From contig NW_020312848.1 in the NCBI RefSeq assembly GCF_003265705.1, positions 52,749,274 through 52,813,273 on the forward strand: a stretch of DNA of 64,000 nt, given 5' to 3'. The translations under genes and the position numbers were made by a program. Of the stretch, positions 35,454 to 46,744 are shown in pieces. A model generated the notes under the pieces. It had not been told where the DNA came from and searched no databases. It saw only the letters and a list, made by a program, of their open reading frames with translations. This DNA is from Callorhinus ursinus (lineage: Eukaryota > Chordata > Mammalia > Carnivora > Otariidae). Each line of letters starts with the position of its first letter. The first letter of the stretch is position 1.

Positions 35454-35645
35454 TTTTAAAAGATTTTATTTATTTATTTGAGAGAGAGAGAATGAGAGAT
35501 ACAGAGCACAAGAAGGAAGAGGGTCAGAGGGAGAAGCAGACTCCCCGCCGGGCGGGGAGCCTGATGCGGGACTCGATCCCGGGACTCCAGGATCATGACC
35601 TGAGCCGAAGGCAGTCGCTTAACCAACTGAGCCACCCATGCGCCC
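35454..35645 (-). mobile_element. CAN-SINE, young
   Basis: Near-consensus, with CGCCGGGCGGGGAGCC still CpG-rich. AACTCATTGCTCTTTT at 35438-35453 recurs exactly at 35646-35661. Confidence 0.95.
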
Positions 35646-35670
35646 AACTCATTGCTCTTTTATCACAGGC

Positions 35671-35698
35671 TTTAAAAAATGATCTTTAAAAAATGATC
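35671..35698 (+). repeat. 14-base exact tandem duplication
   Basis: TTTAAAAAATGATC occurs at 35671-35684 and again at 35685-35698. Confidence 0.95.
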
Positions 35699-35726
35699 AA
35701 GAAGCAAAGAGCATTTGCTTCTTGAT
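35696..35726. repeat. Perfect 13-bp inverted repeat
   Basis: ATCAAGAAGCAAA (35696-35708), loop GAGCA, then TTTGCTTCTTGAT (35714-35726). It could form a hairpin in single-stranded DNA or RNA. Confidence 0.9.
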
Positions 35727-35826
35727 TTCATTGTAGACAACCTTATTAAGGACAGTGTATCAATAGTATTGTTCTATTTTGTAGCATAATTAAATATCTA
35801 TGCCTTATATAAGAATATGCAAAATA

Positions 35827-35931
35827 CACTGGGTATTATACGTAAACAATGAAGCATGGAACACTACATCAAAAACTAATGATGTAATGTATGGTGATTA
35901 ACATAACATAATAAAATAAAAAAATGAAAAA
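35827..35931 (+). mobile_element. Very short 5'-truncated L1
   Basis: Only the last 105 bases of an L1: CTGGGTATTATACG, CTACATCAAAAACTAATG, ATGGTGATTAACATAACATA and an A-rich tail. AATATGCAAAATA at 35814-35826 recurs exactly at 35932-35944. Confidence 0.95.
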
Positions 35932-35944
35932 AATATGCAAAATA

Positions 35945-36690
35945 AAAAGTTGTCACAGTTTTGACAAATGCAGTGACAGAATATATAGGAACGTGTGATA
36001 ACTTACTGTTTTTAAAGGACAGAATTCAATTTTTGGCGCTGAATTGGAGTTGTGATTTGCTAAGTCTAGCGTAGAAAAACTAACTCATTAATCTAGAGCT
36101 GAACGGGATCAGTGAGACAGATAAGGAGATTTCCCTAGCTAACACTAATGGAGCGTGTCTCGTGTCTTGGTGTAGAGCCTGTGCAGGCAGGAGAAGCATG
36201 AGGAAGCCCAGTAAGAAGAAGGTAGACCAGGAAAGGGATGGAGTGGGTTACTACCAAGGGCCAAACACTTCTGTTATTCCGATTAGTGAGGAAGTACAGT
36301 ATTTCAAAAAATTCTTCTTCTTCTTCTTCTTTTTTAATAAAAAATTTCTTCTTAAGGGGAGGAATATCCAGATCCTCCAGGGCAATTCTTTCCCTCTCCT
36401 TTAAGATCTGCTTATGTCCTGCTGATAGGTTTTGTTTGCCTTCTACTGAATTGCTCCCTCAGGGATTTTCAGTACTGTCCCTAGGAGAAGACTGGTCTTA
36501 ATGGGTAGAGTGACTATTTGGAGGGACTTGGGCCTCATTTGGAAAGTCAGATCATCTACCATGTCCTTCATCACATTCTTGCCATTGACAGTGAATGAAA
36601 ATTACTCCTCATATTGATCCTTGGAACTTTACAGGAGCAGGGCAGTATCCCAGCATGAATAGGATACTGGCACCAGAGACTTTTCAATTT
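35945..36690. other. Intergenic, nothing recognised
   Basis: Includes (TTC)n at 36312-36332. ORFs 36162-36404 and 36238-36501 cross that repeat and are not credible. Confidence 0.45.
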
Positions 36691-36694
36691 TTAC

Positions 36695-37026
36695 TGCTCA
36701 TATCAGTTTGGTAGGGCTGCCATTTAAAAATGGCACAGACTGGGTAGCTTAAATAACAGAAATTTATTTTCTCACAGTTCTGGAGGCCAGGAGGCCAAGT
36801 TCAATGGGCTAGTAGGTTTTATTTCTCCTGAGACCCCTCTCCTTCACTTACAGATGGTCTTCTTGTTGTGACATGGTCTTTTCTCTGTGCACATATACCC
36901 TTGGTGTTTCTTCCACTTCTGACTTTATTGAACCTTAATTACCTCTTTAAAGGTGCTATTTCCAAATATAGTCACATTGAAGTCTTCAGCATATGAATTT
37001 TGAGGGACACTTTTCCGTCTATAACA
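36695..37026 (-). mobile_element. MaLR-type solo LTR (MST/MLT1 group)
   Basis: Minus-strand LTR of the ERVL-MaLR class. On plus it reads GGTAGGGCTGCCATT, GACTGGGTAGCTTAAATAAC, CACAGTTCTGGAGGCCAGG, AATTACCTCTTTAAAGG, ATTTCCAAATATAGTCACATT and CATATGAATTTTGAGGGACA, the reverse of the MLT1/MST consensus. It ends TG...CA. No internal retroviral genes are present. Confidence 0.8.
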
Positions 37027-37061
37027 CTTCTCATGGAGTTTCTGTTGGTGGAAAACATCAG

Positions 37062-37168
37062 TAGAGATGTAGCATGAATAAATATAGTCTGATTTTTTTG
37101 AGCCACTAATATTTTAGGATTGATTGTTAATGCAGTGCAACCTAGTCTATTCAGATTAATAATCATGG
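37062..37168 (+). mobile_element. MLT1-like LTR 3' end
   Basis: TTGAGCCACTAATATTTTAGG and TTGTTAATGCAGTGCAACCTAG match the 3' end of the LTR at 38.4-38.8 kb. Confidence 0.5.
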
Positions 37169-37319
37169 CTTATCATTTCTTGGAGTTGAGTAGCAGCATA
37201 TTATCCTGTGTAATGAGATAGAACAACTTTTCGTAGGCTGTGCACTGCAATGCACCTGCACATAATCAAGTATACCAGACCATCCAGAAAGGATGTTTGA
37301 GAAGGGATGGAATTGGAAT

Positions 37320-38360
37320 TGCAAGAGTAGTTAACAACTGTTTATTGAGCACCACTGTGTCAGGCCCTAGAGAGAGAAGGGACACTATCACTGTCTCATA
37401 GCCCAGGGAAAAAAGAGATATTAAACAAACATACACATAGGTTATTATTTTATTAAAATTTAGATAAGTGCTAATAAAAGATTATATGTTAGTTTTTATG
37501 TTTTCATTTTTGACTTCAAAGCTGACTGGTTTCATGTGAATCAGATCTGGTACATCTAGAAATTAGATGACATTTACTACATGAACAGAGGCAAGCACTG
37601 AAAGTGTAGTGTTGTAGGCAGGATAACTGTGAAATTGTATCAGCTCTTTGCATCGAGATTTGGGAGTCCTCAGCATGTAGATGATAATTGAAGTCATGGA
37701 AATGAATGATGTCACCCATGATGATGAGACTAATGTTGGGTGAGAAGAAAAAAGAGACAAGAGCAAGAGCCCAAGAACATCACTATTTAAAGAACAGGAG
37801 GAGAATGAGTTTCATTCAAAATGACCAAGACAGAACCCTTTGGAGATGTAAGAAGAAAGTAGTACTACAGAGTCAAATGAAGAAAGTATTTTCAGGAGTA
37901 GGAGGGAGTAGACTTTCCTGCCAAGAGTTAACTAATACGAGAACTAGAATGTGCATTTGAGGTTTAGCAACAAGAAGTCATTAGTGACTTTAATAAGAGT
38001 CACTAGAGTGGTAAGATCAATCTAGCACGTTGAGGTATGAATAGGAGTTGAGGAAATGGCTGTGGGAATGTATACATCTCTTTTAAAAAATGTGGCTATG
38101 AGAGGAAGGAGGCAAAGTGATGGTTGAGAAGAAATAGAAATGGGAAGGGTGAAGTTTTATGTTTTAAATTAGAAAAAGCAAATATAAATTCTAATGAGGG
38201 GGTAGAACCAAGGAGTTGAAGATACAAGAGGGAGGGTATATTCTATAGAGCTGGGTCCTGACCTGATAGAGGCAGATAAGGGAGGGTAAATCTTGTAAAG
38301 AGGAAGGACTTCTCTTCTACTGTTATAGTAGGGAAGGATGAGAAGATGGCTGGAGAAGAA
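37320..38360 (-). mobile_element. L2 LINE, long degraded copy
   Basis: Reverse-strand L2: TGTTTATTGAGCACCACTGTG (3' end side), GGGAGTCCTCAGCATGTAGATG, AATTGAAGTCATGGAAATG, then the upstream L2 body. ORF 37706-37960 is a shadow. Confidence 0.6.
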
Positions 38361-38419
38361 AGTTTATAGATTTGTAGCAGGAAACGGAAAGAATTTATGT
38401 GTGATGATGTGGTAGTCAT

Positions 38420-38822
38420 TAATGCTGTTGCCAGTTATTTTGGTTTCTCCTGCAGGGCATTTTGGGATTGCATTTCCTCTTCCTGGAGTGGTCATGAGAC
38501 TTGCTTTGGTCATTAAAATGTGAGCAAAACCTTCTAGGTCATTAGAATGTAAGCAAAACCTTCTCCACTTGGAGAGTCAGTGGGTGATTTGCCACATTCT
38601 TTTCCCTTTGCCAAAATGATTAATAGCATTCCAAACAGTGATTGCTCCATTAGCCAGGATCCTGACTGAGGACAGTGCAGAGCAGACTTGGGTGATCTAC
38701 AATAGACATATAGTTTGAGTGAAAAATAAACCTTGTTTGTTTGTTTGTTTTGAGCCACTGCGATTTTAGGATTGCTTGTTAATGCAGCATAACCTAGTTT
38801 ATTTGAACTATAATTGTGGTTT
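38420..38822 (+). mobile_element. MLT1-like LTR
   Basis: TGATTGCTCCATTAGCCAGGATCC, GAGTGAAAAATAAACC, TTTTGAGCCACTGCGATTTTAGG and TGCAGCATAACCTAG follow an MLT1-type LTR in sense, including its AATAAA. A 28-base unit is duplicated at 38508-38535 and 38537-38564. Confidence 0.6.
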
Positions 38823-39065
38823 GTATTCTCTCTGAGAAGCCAGAGGGATGCCCTCCTAAGCTGAGCTGTGAAGTGAAATTGTTATTTACTTTAAAGTCAT
38901 TCTAGCTTATCAATCACACTTACCAATTTTATACATTTGGTTGGAAGCAGAAGAAATGACTGACATGTTCATTTATTTCAGCATCTTAATTTTTCTCCAC
39001 ATAGAAGCAGTTGTGACTCATAACAACACAAAATAGCTTTTTTGAAATCTGTAGAATAGATAAGT
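38823..39065. other. Intergenic, nothing recognised
   Basis: No supported feature. Confidence 0.4.
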
Positions 39066-39079
39066 TGTATTGAGTAGTT

Positions 39080-39280
39080 TTTTTTTTTTTTTTTTTTTGA
39101 GAGCATGTGCATGTGCGAGCTAGGAGGGAAAAGGACAGGGGGAGAGGGAGAGAGAGATCTTAAGCAGGTTCCACACCCAGCACAGAGCCAACACAGGGCT
39201 CCGTCTCACCACCCTGAGATCATGACCTGAGCGAAAATCAAGAGTTGGGTGCTTAACTGACTGAGCCACCCAGGGGCCCC
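39080..39280 (-). mobile_element. Older CAN-SINE
   Basis: T run of about 22, GA-rich middle, CTTAAGCAGGTTCCACACCC, CCTGAGATCATGACCTGAGC, ending GAGCCACCCAGGGGCCCC. TGAGTAGTT at 39071-39079 recurs at 39286-39294. Body type resembles the copy at 9.3 kb. Confidence 0.9.
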
Positions 39281-39294
39281 AGTTTTGAGTAGTT

Positions 39295-39543
39295 CTAAAG
39301 TAAAGGACAAGCAGTAAAGTTTTATTGCTAAAAACCTACTTTGGAATATCCTCTTTTTAAATTACCATAGAATAAAAAGGTAAAAGCATGCATGGTGTGA
39401 CATATAAAGTGAGGGAAGGACTTGTGAGTTCCTGAAGACATCAAGAAGACTTGCTTTTCTACCAAAAACATCAAGGCACAGTTAGGGATTTAAGGACAGT
39501 GGAAGACCAGAGCTCGATTCATGATAAAAATATGTAAGAGCTA

Positions 39544-39585
<42 letters not shown>

Positions 39586-41360
39586 AAAGCTAGTAGTTTT
39601 ATAAAATCTTTTAAATAAATAACTAGTGTTCAGTTAAAAACAATTTCAATACATAGGATTGCATATACATATATATGAATATGTATATAATACACACACA
39701 TATAATAAGGATTTGTTAATAAGAGGCTTTTTGGTGTTTGTTCCACTTTAGTTTAACAGGATTTAAAAAAAAAATAAGTGAAAAGCTTTGCAAGAAGGAG
39801 GAGAAATAAAATTTTCTTTTACATTAAACTCAGTGAATACCCAGAATCATGCTAGTATATGTTTAGTTGCTCAGATTGTTTAGAAACTAATGAAAAAAAG
39901 AATTATGCATCTTCTTTTACTCTCCAGTCTCTTACCTCAGATGAAATTCTAGGCCAAGATATTGCCACGGCTTACAATCTCAGAGCTGTTTTAATGAATT
40001 TGGGTAGGTTCAGAGGCCCCTTACTAAAGCTGGAATTTATAACAATATTTGCACAAAATAGGAATAGGTAAGCAAGTCAGTTTACCTGAAAAGAAATATA
40101 TTTTATTTAATTAATTTGGAAATAGCCCATATAGCTCCAAAAATTATGGAAAATGATGATGAACCTCAGTCGAGAATGGAAATGCCAGGGTATCCTGCTT
40201 GTATTTCAGTGCAGCAGTTGGTATTTGGCTCATCCAGTCTTTATTTGGTGAGGGGTCAAAGTTATTAAAAATAGAAACAAAACAAAGCAAAATAAATGAA
40301 TCAGCAGCAAGATGAAACATAGATCAAACCATCTGAAATAACATAGAAAATTGTTGGCCCCATATTTACAAGTCCAGAGGTATTTGGGGCTTCACAGTTG
40401 CCTCAACCTGTGTTCTTTTAACTCTCCTTTCCTCTATGTTCATGGTATGTTCTCAGGCTTTAAACAAGATGATGGCCACAGTTCCTGGCTTTGTAATCAC
40501 CCCCCAAAAAAACATTCCAAGGGAGAAGAAGAAATGCTTGTTTACCATGGTCATATGACACTCTGAATTAATAATAGAGCCTAGGAAAATGGAATGTTCT
40601 GTCTAGTTTAAGCTATATAAGAGTCATATCAGGACCAAGTCAGTGTGCTGTTTGTGGAAGGGCTATCTGACAGAAAGAAGGAAGGGGTGAATGGAGGTTG
40701 GTTACAGTCAGGCAACAACAGTATCCATAACATCTGTTTGTATGATTGACACAGCCTCTGTCACTTTCTCTGCTTGTGCTAAGTTTTGCTGTAGCCCATT
40801 TGTGTTACTCTAGCAGCTGAATTTGGCTAGAGTCAAGGCAGTGATTTAATTGGGAACCCTTAGAGAGACTAATTTATATAAATGTACTTAATTTTATTGC
40901 TAAGGAACACATTTCTCAGTCCTTCCCCCTTATCTAAAGAAGGTTACAAAGTGCTCAAAGTTATTTGCTGCAAAGGGAACTTTCATAAGTAGTTAATGAA
41001 GTTTCAGTGCCTGAACTGCAGGGTATTTGATTATTGGGAAATCTTGACATTAATCTAAACCTCTTTCTCAGCTCTCTTACTCTATCATTAAAGGAATCTC
41101 CTCATTGGTCAATTTATCTCCACTGATATTGATCTCACTTTATCTATTTTTGGACCTACTAGTGCTTCATTGTGAAAAAGGAAGGCTGTGGAGAATTCAA
41201 TACAACCCTTTCCACCCCTCCCTATTTCCCATACATATGCAATGCTTTTCCATTTGGGGATCATTGAATTTAAAGCATCACAAGACCAAGTGGGATATAT
41301 TTTATTTGAGATATAATCATGTTTTCTTATCAATTGTCCATTTTTTTTCACTAAGGTTAC
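39295..41360. other. Intergenic, no gene recognised
   Basis: Contains the TG repeat at 39544-39583. Otherwise unrecognised AT-rich sequence; ORFs 39859-40071, 40351-40566 and 41105-41395 have no support. Confidence 0.4.
39544..39583 (+). repeat. (TG)n microsatellite
   Basis: About 20 uninterrupted TG units. Confidence 0.97.
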
Positions 41361-41575
41361 CCTCTTTTTTTAAATTTTTATTTAAATTGAATTAGCCAAC
41401 ATACAGTGCATCATTAGTTTCAGATGTAGTGTTCAGTAATTTATCAGCTGTGTATAACACCCGGTGCTCATCATATCACATGCCCTCCTTAATGCCCATC
41501 ACCCAATTACCCCAATCCCCCACCCACCTCCCCTCTAGCAACCCTCAGTTTGTTTCCTATAGTTAAGAGTCTCTC

Positions 41576-41602
41576 TAAATAAAATCTTAAAAAAAAAAAA
41601 TA
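41576..41602 (+). mobile_element. Bare CAN-SINE tail
   Basis: TAAATAAAATCTT plus 13 A. This is the last part of a CAN-SINE, without any body, joined head-to-tail to the full SINE that follows. Confidence 0.75.
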
Positions 41603-41801
41603 GGGCACCTGAGTGGCTCAGTCATTAAGCGTCTGCCTTCAGCTCAGGTCATGATCCTGGGCTCCTGGGATTGGGCCCCGCATCGGGCTCCCTGCTCCGC
41701 GGGAAGCCTGCTTCTCCCTCTCCCACTCCCCCTGCTTGTGTTCCCTCTCTCACACTGTGTCTCTGTCTGTCAAATAAATAAATAAAATCTTAAAAAAAAA
41801 A
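41603..41801 (+). mobile_element. CAN-SINE inside L1
   Basis: Head GGGCACCTGAGTGGCTCAGT, CAGGTCATGATCCTGGGC, tail AATAAATAAATAAAATCTT. AGTCTCTC at 41568-41575 recurs at 41802-41809 and brackets the bare tail and this SINE together. Confidence 0.93.
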
Positions 41802-41879
41802 AGTCTCTCATGGTTTTTCTCCCTCTCTGATGACGTCCCATCCTGTTTCCCCTCCCTTCCCCTAGGGTACACTTTTCAT

Positions 41880-42350
41880 ACCCACCAGAATTTGACATTT
41901 TTCACCTATTGTACCATGTCCTTGGCATGTGTGGGAAGTCTATGTGGATCAGACATATCTTGATCATTGTTTCACATCTTTCTCAGCTTTACCTCTGATT
42001 CTAGCCACAGTCATGGAGAACAGTTGCTAGCAGATTCCCGTCTCTTTTATGTTGCCAGTGCCTCATCTCAAACGTGAGCTGTCCGTCTCTTGCTTTCTGC
42101 CTTGGGGCTTTTCCGAGTCCACAGTGTGGACACCTGGGTGTGCCACTTGGCACAAATGTGGGCGTGGGGAAATTAATGCCCCATCAGGGAAAACTCAATC
42201 AATAGGCACTGGGACATGATGCTTAAATGTTTCTCCCTCTCATCCCTCAGGTAAGCACTTTTAATGTTCATTCTAAATAACACCATGAAGGCCCCTGCAG
42301 AATTGAACAGCTGTTGGCTACAGTGTTGGTCAACTCAATAAAGCATCCTT
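41880..42350. other. Intergenic, nothing recognised
   Basis: Slightly GC-richer sequence with no recognised feature. Confidence 0.4.
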
Positions 42351-42355
42351 TCAAA

Positions 42356-42680
42356 AAAGACAAAAAAATTGAAGCATAACTCACATATAAAACTTCACAA
42401 TCTTATGCATATAGCTTTGTGAGTGTGTGTAGGCCATCACCTACACACACTATGTGGCCATCACCAAGTATAGAATATTTTGGGCACCTCAGAAGGTTAG
42501 CTTATGCGCCCTCTGTTTTTGAATTTAAAATAGATTCATACTGTATATCCTGATCTGGGTCTGACTTCTCACATGCAATGTTATGCCAGTGGGGTTTACC
42601 TATTTTGTAGGTTAGTGGCTGGTGGTTTTTCACTGTTTTGTAGTATTCTATATCAAACCATTCACTAAGGATTGTTATAT
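42356..42680 (-). mobile_element. Old L1M 3' end
   Basis: TTGAAGCATAACTCACATATAAAAC, CCATCACCAAGTATAGAATATTTT and TTTGTAGTATTCTATATC are the reverse complement of old L1 3' sequence. Confidence 0.6.
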
Positions 42681-43374
42681 TGGCTTTCTTTTCTATCCTG
42701 TTTTACTCTCCCTGGTTCCTCATCCCTATTAACTGGAATCACATCCCAAATAAACTACCTTCACCCGTTTACCCTCTCTGTACTCTCCTATTCCAAGCTC
42801 CCAGGGCTTCTGGGTTATTATTTTGCTAGGAGACAGGGATTCTCATTTAGCTCTGTTCTTTACTTGATATTTGGTACTGGGGTTCAAGTTTCCTCATCTA
42901 TAAAATATGAGGCTCTCTGGGATGTGTTCTTGTTTCAAATTTTGGCAATAAAGATCTGCAGTTTAAGAAGGGTCCTCTAGGGAAGGTGATACTCAACAAA
43001 TGGAAATAAATGGTAGAATTTCATGCACAGGACACCATGGGGTGAGAGACAGTATTTTTATACAGAGATCTTCCTGGTGCCCTGAAGTCTTATCACCTGA
43101 GTAGTTGTCTACTTTGTGGCTTCTCCTGAGCTGAGTCAGATGCATCTGCAAAGGAATCACCAGATGGAGAAATCAGCACTTCAGTGTAAGGCACATTTAG
43201 AAGGAGGCAAAGGTCCTGGAATGAAAGAGCAGTATCATTTGTGGATGTCACCAAGGTTTGCTCTTACTTGATGACATTGTTTCCATGATAACTAATGCAT
43301 TTTAAATTATAAAAAATCTGAAGAGTAGAAAAGATTAATTAGAAATACATAACTTCAATTAATATATAAATGTT
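42681..43374. other. Intergenic, nothing recognised
   Basis: No supported feature. ORF 42672-42980 is not credible. Confidence 0.4.
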
Positions 43375-43391
43375 TGAAGTTATAGATGTGA

Positions 43392-44485
43392 CACCCAAAG
43401 AACAAATGATCCAATCAAGAAATGGGCAGAAGACATGAACAGACATTTTGCCAAAGAAGACATCCAAATGGCCAACAGACACATGAAAAAGTGCTCAACA
43501 TCGCTCGGCATCAGGGAAATCCAAATCAAAACTCCATGAGATACCACCTCACACCAGTCAGAATGGCCAGAATTAACAAGTCAGGAAACGATAGATGCTG
43601 GCGGGGATGTGGAGAAAGGGGAACCCTCCTACACTGTTGGTGGGAATGCAAGCTGGTGCAACCACTCTGGAAAACAGTATGGAAGTTCCTCAAACAGTTG
43701 AAAATAGAGCTACCATACGATCCAGGAATTGCACTACTGGGTATTTACCACAAAGATACAAATGTAGGGATCCGAAGGGGTACGTTCACCCCAATGTTTA
43801 TAGCAGCAATGTCCACAATAGCCAAACTGTGGAAAGAGCCAAGATGTCCATCGACAGATGAATGGATAAAGAAGGTGTGGTATATATACACAATGGAATA
43901 TTATGCAGCCATCAAAAGGAATGAGATCTTGCCATTTGCAACGACGTGGATGGAACTGGAGGGTGTTATGCTGAGTGAAATAAGTCATTCAGAGAAAGAC
44001 ATGTATCATATGACCTCACTGATATGAGGAATTCTTAATCTCAGGAAACAAACTGAGGGTTGTTTGAGTGGTGGGGGGTGGGAGGGATGGGGTGGCTGGG
44101 TGATAGACATTGGGGAGGGTATATGCTATGGTGAGCGCTGTGAATTATGCAAGACTGTTGAATCACAGATCTGTACTTCTGGAACAAATAATGCAAGATA
44201 TGTTAAGAAAAAAGAAAAAGAAGAAGATAGCAGGAGGGGAAGAATGAAGGGGAGTAAGTCGGAGGGGGAGAGGAACCATGAGAGACGATGGACTCTTGAA
44301 AAACAAACTGAGGGTTCTAGAGGGGAGGGGGTGGGGGGATGGGTTAGCCTGGTGGTGGGTATTAAGGAGGGCACATTCTGCCTGGAGCACTGGGTGTTAT
44401 GCACAAACAATGAATCATGGAACACTACATCAAGAACTAATGATGTAATGTATGGTGATTAACATAACAATAAAAAATAAAAAAA
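43392..44485 (+). mobile_element. Young 5'-truncated L1
   Basis: 1.09 kb insert with an A-rich tail. TGAAGTTATAGATGTGA at 43375-43391 recurs exactly at 44486-44502. It holds the ORF2 C-terminus and a 3' UTR made of two related modules, the first starting at about 44045 and the second at about 44293. Low divergence from the 17.8-kb copy. Confidence 0.96.
43422..44027 (+). pseudogene. L1 ORF2 C-terminal remnant
   Basis: An open frame of 201 codons, but its start is only the first ATG of a frame, not a real start. From about residue 40 it reads as the L1 ORF2 C-terminal domain: [15 protein letters not shown], a Cys-rich stretch including [12 protein letters not shown], then IYTMEYYAAIKRNEI, ending SEKDMYHMTSLI. 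The first 40 residues are in the wrong frame, because one base is missing near 43530 (AAAACTCCATGAG where other copies have AAAACCACGCTGAG). No endonuclease or reverse transcriptase is present. Confidence 0.85.
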
Positions 44486-44502
44486 TGAAGTTATAGATGT
44501 GA

Positions 44503-45600
44503 AACACAGTTTTTCAAAAGTGAATGAAACGTTCGAACAATTGTGACTGAACTCTGGTGGATGGTGCAATATATTGGTGATAAATCTGTGCTCTGTTAAA
44601 CAAATTATTTGACCATGCCTCACTTTATACTTTTATGTAAATGATAGAGTGTGAAAGAGATAATCTTACAATCAGCCATTAATTATGTATTATTTAAATG
44701 TTTCCTGCCCCTCTTATTTTTCTGCCACTTCATTCTTTATTGGCATTCTATTATAAAAAAAGGAAAAGAAAGTAAAATTAGATGAGGTACGACTATCTCC
44801 TGCTTCTCCAACAACTCAATAAAAAAGACGATAATCAAGGATAACAGTGAAATTAAAATAAAGTAAAATTAAAATGATTTTTATTTTTCAATAGTTCTGT
44901 CTGTGAAGATATGTTAATTAATTCATTTATCAAGGGTTTATTTATTGAGTACAAGTCATGAACTAGCACATGTTTAGATACCATAGATACAAAGATGCAC
45001 AGTTTTTGACTGTCTATTGGGAATATTGAAAATTAGCAAATAATTGCCATCGAGTAAAATAAGCTATTTGAAGTTGTTTGTTCCTATCTGCATTTTTGCT
45101 TTTGTTACTATAATTGCATGACCAAGGAAGTGATAGAACCTCCCAAATATTTAGGGAAATACTTAGTTACTAATTAAGTATAAAATGTAAAACTTACTGG
45201 AATTAAAGAGCTATTTCAGTTCTTACAATTCAAAAAAGGAAGAAAGCTGAATTTGAATATGGGGTTTCATTTAAATCTCTTCATCTGATGGTTTCTTCAG
45301 TATTACTAAGTATAGGACTATTTAACTAAAAATTGCCAGAATAGGCTTCTAATATAGAAAATACTCTTTTCTTAAGTGGGCTTGTTAGAGAAGGGCATGC
45401 TTTTTGCTAAGATGGTCTCTGCTGCTAAGGCTAATCCTAAAGTAGCTGATAGCTGTGGCTGTCTGCTGCCCATTCTTCCTTAAGCTGGGAAACAACTCTT
45501 AACTTGAAGGGGAATTTGGTACTCCATGGTACTGCACTTACTATGACTCTCTCAGTTTCATCTGCTGGTTTCTCCTTATCTCTTCGACATCTAAACCTTT
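44503..45600. other. Intergenic, mostly unrecognised
   Basis: AT-rich sequence. A short reverse-strand L2 end is likely at 44930-45015 (TTATTGAGTACAAGTCATGAAC, GATACAAAGATGCAC). The minus-strand ORF 45437-45757 is not recognised. Confidence 0.4.
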
Positions 45601-45619
45601 GCAAGTTCTGAGTCTTTGG

Positions 45620-46740
45620 ACCTGTTCTCCTACAATAATGGCCTTGGCAATTCGATCCCATCTTGTGTTTTTGAATACCACCTATGCTCTGGCCAATCTT
45701 AAATTTATATTTCCAATTCGGACCTCTTCCCTGAAGTTCAGGATCATAAATATTCAATTGCCTCTAGACATCCCCACTAGGGTACCTAATAGGCATTGTG
45801 AATTTTGTATAGGATTAAACTCTAGATTCTTCCTTTCCCCCCACCCCAAGCCTATTCCTCCCATAGTCTTCTCCATCTGAGTAAATTAACAACTTCCTTC
45901 TTCCAGTTTCTCAGGCCAAAAATCTTAATTCCTCTCCATTTTTCACACCCCATATCCAATCCATCAGCAAATCCATTGGTTCCACCTTTAAAACATATTC
46001 AAAATTTCATAGCTTTTTGCTATCTTGTCTGCTACCACCTTGGTCCATTCCCTCATCATTTTTTTTAAATATTTTATTATGGCAGTGCCCTCCTAACTAA
46101 TTAATATCTCTTTGTCTACCTTTACCTTCCTTCTCAGCATAGTAGCCAGAGTGATATTATTAAAACATAAGCCAGATCATGTACCTCCTCCAATGGCTTC
46201 CCATCTCATTCAGAGAAGAAACCAAAGTCATCATAATACCAGGCCCTATATGAATGGCACCCCTTCCTCTTACCTTTCTGTATGTATTCCTACTCTTTCC
46301 CTTGCTTCCTCCACTTCTGCCACTCTGGCCTCTTTGATATTTTTCAATTAGGCAAAGCACTTTCCTGCTTGAGGACATAATGTGCTCATTGTTCCTTTTG
46401 TCTAGAAAGCTCTTCTCCAGATTTATACATGTATACTCACCTTTTCTTTTATATCTTTAATCAAATGTCACCTTCTTAGAGAGATCTTCTGTTATTGTTT
46501 ATAAAATATCAACCCTCACTCCCCCCACACAATCCTCTGCCCATCTACTTTATATTCTATATTATCATTGAGTGTAGTCTAATTTTACTTATTTATTCAT
46601 TTGTTCTCCATCTCCCTGCTAAAATAAGATCAGTGGGGCATGAGTACAGGGAATATGCCTGCTTTGTTCACTGCTAGATCCCCAGCTTCTAGAACAAGAG
46701 TATTTAGTAAGAGCTCAAAACTATTTTTTGAATGACTGAA
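45620..46740 (+). mobile_element. L2 LINE, long 3' part
   Basis: In order: CATATCCAATCCATCAGCAAATCC, AATGGCTTCCCATCTCATTC, CACTCTGGCCTCTTTGATA, CAAATGTCACCTTCTTAGAG, AGATCCCCAGCTTCTAGAAC and GAATGACTGAATGAAT. ORFs over it come from the repeat. Confidence 0.8.
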
Positions 46741-46744
46741 TGAA

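Larger units (their letters stand above)
41363..41870 (-). mobile_element. L1 3' UTR, split by SINE sequence
   Basis: Reverse-strand L1 end: ATTAGCCAACATACAGTGCA, GATGTAGTGTTCAGTAATTT, CATCACCCAATTACCCC, CAACCCTCAGTTTGTTTCC, resuming with TCTCATGGTTTTTCTCCC after the SINE. Single-module 3' UTR, more diverged than the copies at 17.8 and 43.4 kb. Confidence 0.88.

Noticed and set aside
39859..40071. 70-codon frame with CTCCAG and GGGTAGG around it, like an exon
   Set aside because: Splice-like text is weak, no family resemblance and no partner exons found.
45437..45757. 106-codon minus-strand ORF
   Set aside because: Basic and cysteine-poor with no recognised domain. It overlaps L2 on the plus strand for part of its length, so it is probably chance.
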